6,802 nt of DNA from DATFWK01 sp035259345 (GTDB lineage Bacteria > Actinomycetota > Thermoleophilia > Miltoncostaeales > Miltoncostaeaceae). The DNA lies in contig DATFWK010000227.1 of the NCBI GenBank assembly GCA_035259345.1, positions 1 through 6,802 on the forward strand. Direction: 5' to 3'. Within the stretch, counting starts at the first letter, position 1, and every line of letters starts with the position of its first letter. Below the pieces are notes generated by a model. The model ran no database searches. It was given only the letters and a program-made list of their open reading frames with translations, and had not been told where the DNA came from. This document shows, piece after piece, positions 5,805-6,802 of the stretch. The translations under genes and the position numbers were made by a program.

Positions 5805-5830
5805 GTTCGGCGTCTTGGCTCTCGCCGAAC
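5805..5830 (+). promoter_or_regulatory. Leader hairpin directly upstream of the csp ribosome binding site
   Basis: GTTCGGCG (5805-5812) pairs perfectly with CGCCGAAC (5823-5830) around a ten-base loop. The hairpin ends two bases before the purine-rich Shine-Dalgarno (AAGGGAAG, 5833-5840), so it flanks the ribosome binding site without covering it. The 3' arm overlaps the 10-mer CCGAACCGAA (5825-5834), which recurs in the csp-infA spacer. A regulatory role is inferred. Confidence 0.45.
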
Positions 5831-5846
5831 CGAAGGGAAGGCCGAC

Positions 5847-6050
5847 ATGGCAGAAGGTGTCGTGAAGTGGTTCTCCGCCGAGAAGGGGTATGGGTTCATC
5901 ACCCCGGACGACGGCGGCAAGGACCTCTTCGTCCATTTCAGTGCGATCCAGGGCTCTGGCTTCCGCTCGCTCGACGAGGGCATGCGCGTGAGCTACGAGG
6001 CCACCGAGGGGCCCAAGGGCCCGCAGGCGACGAGCGTCGCGCCGCTCTGA
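5847..6050 (+). CDS. csp: CspA-family cold-shock protein
   Basis: This is a 67-residue single cold-shock domain, the standard size. It binds single-stranded RNA and DNA as a five-strand OB fold and acts as an RNA chaperone or antiterminator. The motifs are complete: VKWFSAEKGYGFI (6-18), containing RNP1 (KGYGFI, 13-18), and DLFVHFSAI (26-34), containing RNP2 (LFVHF, 27-31). GMRVSYEATEGPKGPQATSV closes the barrel. Trp8, Phe9, Tyr15, Phe17, Phe28, His30 and Phe31 are the expected RNA-stacking aromatics. The ATG is preceded by AAGGGAAG with a six-base spacer. The infA-like gene follows 95 bases downstream on the same strand, and the leader and spacer both contain hairpins. Whether this copy is cold-induced or constitutive cannot be told from the sequence. 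Confidence 0.96.
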   Translation: MAEGVVKWFSAEKGYGFITPDDGGKDLFVHFSAIQGSGFRSLDEGMRVSYEATEGPKGPQATSVAPL

Positions 6051-6060
6051 GCACAGCGGC
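6041..6060 (+). other. Hairpin spanning the csp stop codon
   Basis: GCCGCT (6041-6046) pairs with AGCGGC (6055-6060) around an eight-base loop that contains the csp TGA stop. It is the first of two consecutive hairpins at the end of csp and could protect or process the mRNA end. Confidence 0.35.
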
Positions 6061-6072
6061 AACGCCGTGACC

Positions 6073-6093
6073 GGGCCGCCACGACGGCGGCCC
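6073..6093 (+). terminator. GC-rich hairpin without U-tract between csp and infA
   Basis: GGGCCGCC (6073-6080) and GGCGGCCC (6086-6093) form a perfect 8-bp GC stem with a five-base loop, 22 bases after the csp stop. No T-run follows. U-less hairpins are proposed to terminate in actinobacteria, but this one could equally be a partial terminator or mRNA-stability element that adjusts the csp:infA ratio within one transcript. No promoter is obvious between it and infA. Confidence 0.45.
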
Positions 6094-6142
6094 GAACCGA
6101 ACGCCCCGTCGCAGGGCGGGGCCGACCACGAACGGAGTTCGT
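6093..6142 (+). promoter_or_regulatory. infA leader with the Shine-Dalgarno in a hairpin loop and competing repeats
   Basis: ACGAAC (6128-6133) pairs perfectly with GTTCGT (6137-6142) around the three-base loop GGA. The loop plus the first stem base (GGAG, 6134-6137) is the Shine-Dalgarno, eight bases before the ATG at 6146. The 3' arm core GTTCG (6137-6141) is also complementary to two tandem CGAAC copies further upstream (6093-6097 and 6098-6102). Pairing with the second of these would enclose a GCCCC (6103-6107)/GGGGC (6118-6122) stem. The leader can therefore adopt at least two exclusive structures. The pairing is seen directly; regulation by temperature or by Csp/IF-1 binding is inference. 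Confidence 0.5.
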
Positions 6143-6145
6143 TGT

Positions 6146-6382
6146 ATGGCTGAGCGCCAGCACCGCCAGAAGGAGCAGGCGATCGAGCTGGAGGGCGAGG
6201 TCATCGAGGCCCTCCCCAGCACGTTCTTCAGGGTCCAGATCGACGAGGGCCCGTCGGTGATCGCCAAGCTCTCCGGCTCGATGCGCCGGAACTGGATCCG
6301 CGTCAACCCGGGCGACCGGGTGCGGGTCGAGCTCTCCCCGTACGACCTGAGCCGCGGGCGGATCACCTACCGGTTGAAGTAG
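6146..6382 (+). CDS. infA: Translation initiation factor IF-1 (divergent copy)
   Basis: IF-1 is an S1-type OB-fold protein that occupies the 30S A-site during initiation and helps IF-2 and IF-3. The 78 residues contain the whole fold: AIELEGEVIEALPSTFFRVQI (12-32), VIAKLSGSMRRNWIRVNPGDRVRVE (38-62) and the near-invariant LSPYDLSRGRITYRLK end (63-78). It differs from a textbook IF-1: the N-terminus has about five extra polar residues (ERQHRQKEQ), and the usual AHISGKMR-x-(H/Y)YIR block reads AKLSGSMRRNWIR. It is also not in the usual map/infA/rpmJ/rpsM ribosomal context but next to a cold-shock gene. It is probably a second, accessory IF-1, though a relocated sole copy cannot be excluded from this window. 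Its ribosome binding site lies in a hairpin loop. Confidence 0.93.
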   Translation: MAERQHRQKEQAIELEGEVIEALPSTFFRVQIDEGPSVIAKLSGSMRRNWIRVNPGDRVRVELSPYDLSRGRITYRLK

Positions 6383-6406
6383 CCGGGCGGCGCGGCCGCC
6401 GCCGGC
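6382..6406 (+). terminator. GC-rich hairpin ending infA
   Basis: Nested stems GCCGG (6382-6386) with CCGGC (6402-6406) and GCGGC (6387-6391) with GCCGC (6395-6399) give ten GC-rich pairs with a GCG loop and a two-base bulge. It begins at the last base of the infA stop codon. There is no U-tract. Its position between convergent genes supports a terminator, of the U-less type suggested for actinobacteria, for infA and possibly the VOC gene. Confidence 0.5.
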
Positions 6407-6427
6407 TGCGCCGACGGCCCTGCCGTG

Positions 6428-6802
6428 TCAGCCTCTCATCGCGGCTGCCGCGCGGCGGGCCATCTCGTCCGGCGGGACGTCCTCGACGTGAGTGGCCACG
6501 CTCCAGCGGTGGCCCCAGGGGTCGGTCAGCTGGCCGCTGCGGTCGCCGTAGAACTGGTCCTCGACCGGGCGGAGGACGGTGGCGCCGCGATCGACCGCGC
6601 GCTGGACCGTGGCGTCGACGTCGTCCACGTAGATGCTCAGCATCACCGGGGTGCCGCCGTACGCGCCGGGAGCCCGGACGCCGCCCTCCGGCCACTCGTC
6701 GGAGAGCATCAGCACCGAGTTGCCGATCTCGAGCTCGGCATGGCCCACCCGCCCGTCCGGCCCGTCCAGACGGAACCGCTCAGCGGCGCCGAACACGTCC
6801 TT
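6428..6802 (-). CDS. VOC-superfamily PhnB/glyoxalase-like protein (5' partial)
   Basis: The frame is open to the right edge of the window, so roughly the first 20-25 residues are missing; 124 are visible. The order of motifs matches PhnB-like vicinal-oxygen-chelate proteins: KDVFGAAERFRL (1-12), GPDGRVGHAELEIGNSVLML (about 14-33), VMLSIYVDDVDATVQRAVDRGATVL (about 53-77), FYGDRSGQLTDPWGHRWSVATHVEDVPPDEM (about 83-113). VOC proteins are cytoplasmic and usually bind a divalent metal; members include glyoxalases, dioxygenases and antibiotic-binding proteins. The PhnB-like subgroup, with its conserved 'ATHVEDV' tail, has no agreed function. A GTG at 6796 falls inside the conserved N-terminal region and is unlikely to be the start. 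It converges on infA, with 45 bp between the stops. Confidence 0.88.
   Translation of the reverse strand, partial: KDVFGAAERFRLDGPDGRVGHAELEIGNSVLMLSDEWPEGGVRAPGAYGGTPVMLSIYVDDVDATVQRAVDRGATVLRPVEDQFYGDRSGQLTDPWGHRWSVATHVEDVPPDEMARRAAAAMRG

Noticed and set aside
1..6802. Search for CRISPR arrays, insertion sequences, tRNA and rRNA genes, or phage and toxin-antitoxin genes
   Set aside because: No regularly spaced repeats, terminal inverted repeats with a transposase, tRNA cloverleaf or defence-type gene was seen by eye. Base composition looks uniform, with no sign of recent transfer.

Overview
This is a G+C-rich stretch of bacterial chromosome in which every gene looks like core or ordinary metabolic sequence. 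There is no mobile element, CRISPR array, rRNA or tRNA. High G+C, GTG starts, TAGNNT-like -10 hexamers, a probable leaderless gene and an F420-type luciferase-like oxidoreductase point to an actinobacterium. Thermoleophilia (Solirubrobacterales or Gaiellales) would fit, but the sequence does not settle this.

Layout. (1) Positions 1-738 (+) hold the 3' part of a PAP2-superfamily membrane phosphatase/phosphotransferase. Its end overlaps, tail to tail, a minus-strand pair: a two-TM bacterial PH-domain protein (1114-1638) followed with a 4-base overlap by an SRPBCC protein (626-1117). (2) A 134-bp divergent intergenic region separates that pair from a full-length acetyl-CoA synthetase, acs (1773-3737, +). 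(3) A 227-bp intergenic region with a good promoter and an inverted repeat precedes an HU-type nucleoid protein (3965-4279, +), which ends at a strong intrinsic terminator (4303-4341). (4) A minus-strand two-gene operon follows: a SnoaL-like/NTF2-fold protein (5217-5654), then an LLM-class F420-dependent oxidoreductase (4354-5214). (5) Divergent from it come a CspA-family cold-shock protein (5847-6050, +) and a divergent translation initiation factor IF-1 (6146-6382, +). (6) A VOC/PhnB-like protein (6428-6802, -) runs off the right edge.

How the genes fit together. acs makes acetyl-CoA from acetate and appears to be a single-gene unit. HU, Csp and IF-1 are small nucleic-acid-binding proteins of the gene-expression machinery. 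Csp and IF-1 are adjacent, both are OB-fold RNA binders, and their mRNA leaders carry hairpins next to or around the ribosome binding sites. The IF-1 Shine-Dalgarno sits in the apex of a perfect 6-bp hairpin whose 3' arm could pair instead with either of two upstream CGAAC repeats. This csp-infA leader is the most interesting signal in the window. I found no clear new multi-gene system. The remaining observations concern gene overlaps, coupling and promoter architecture.
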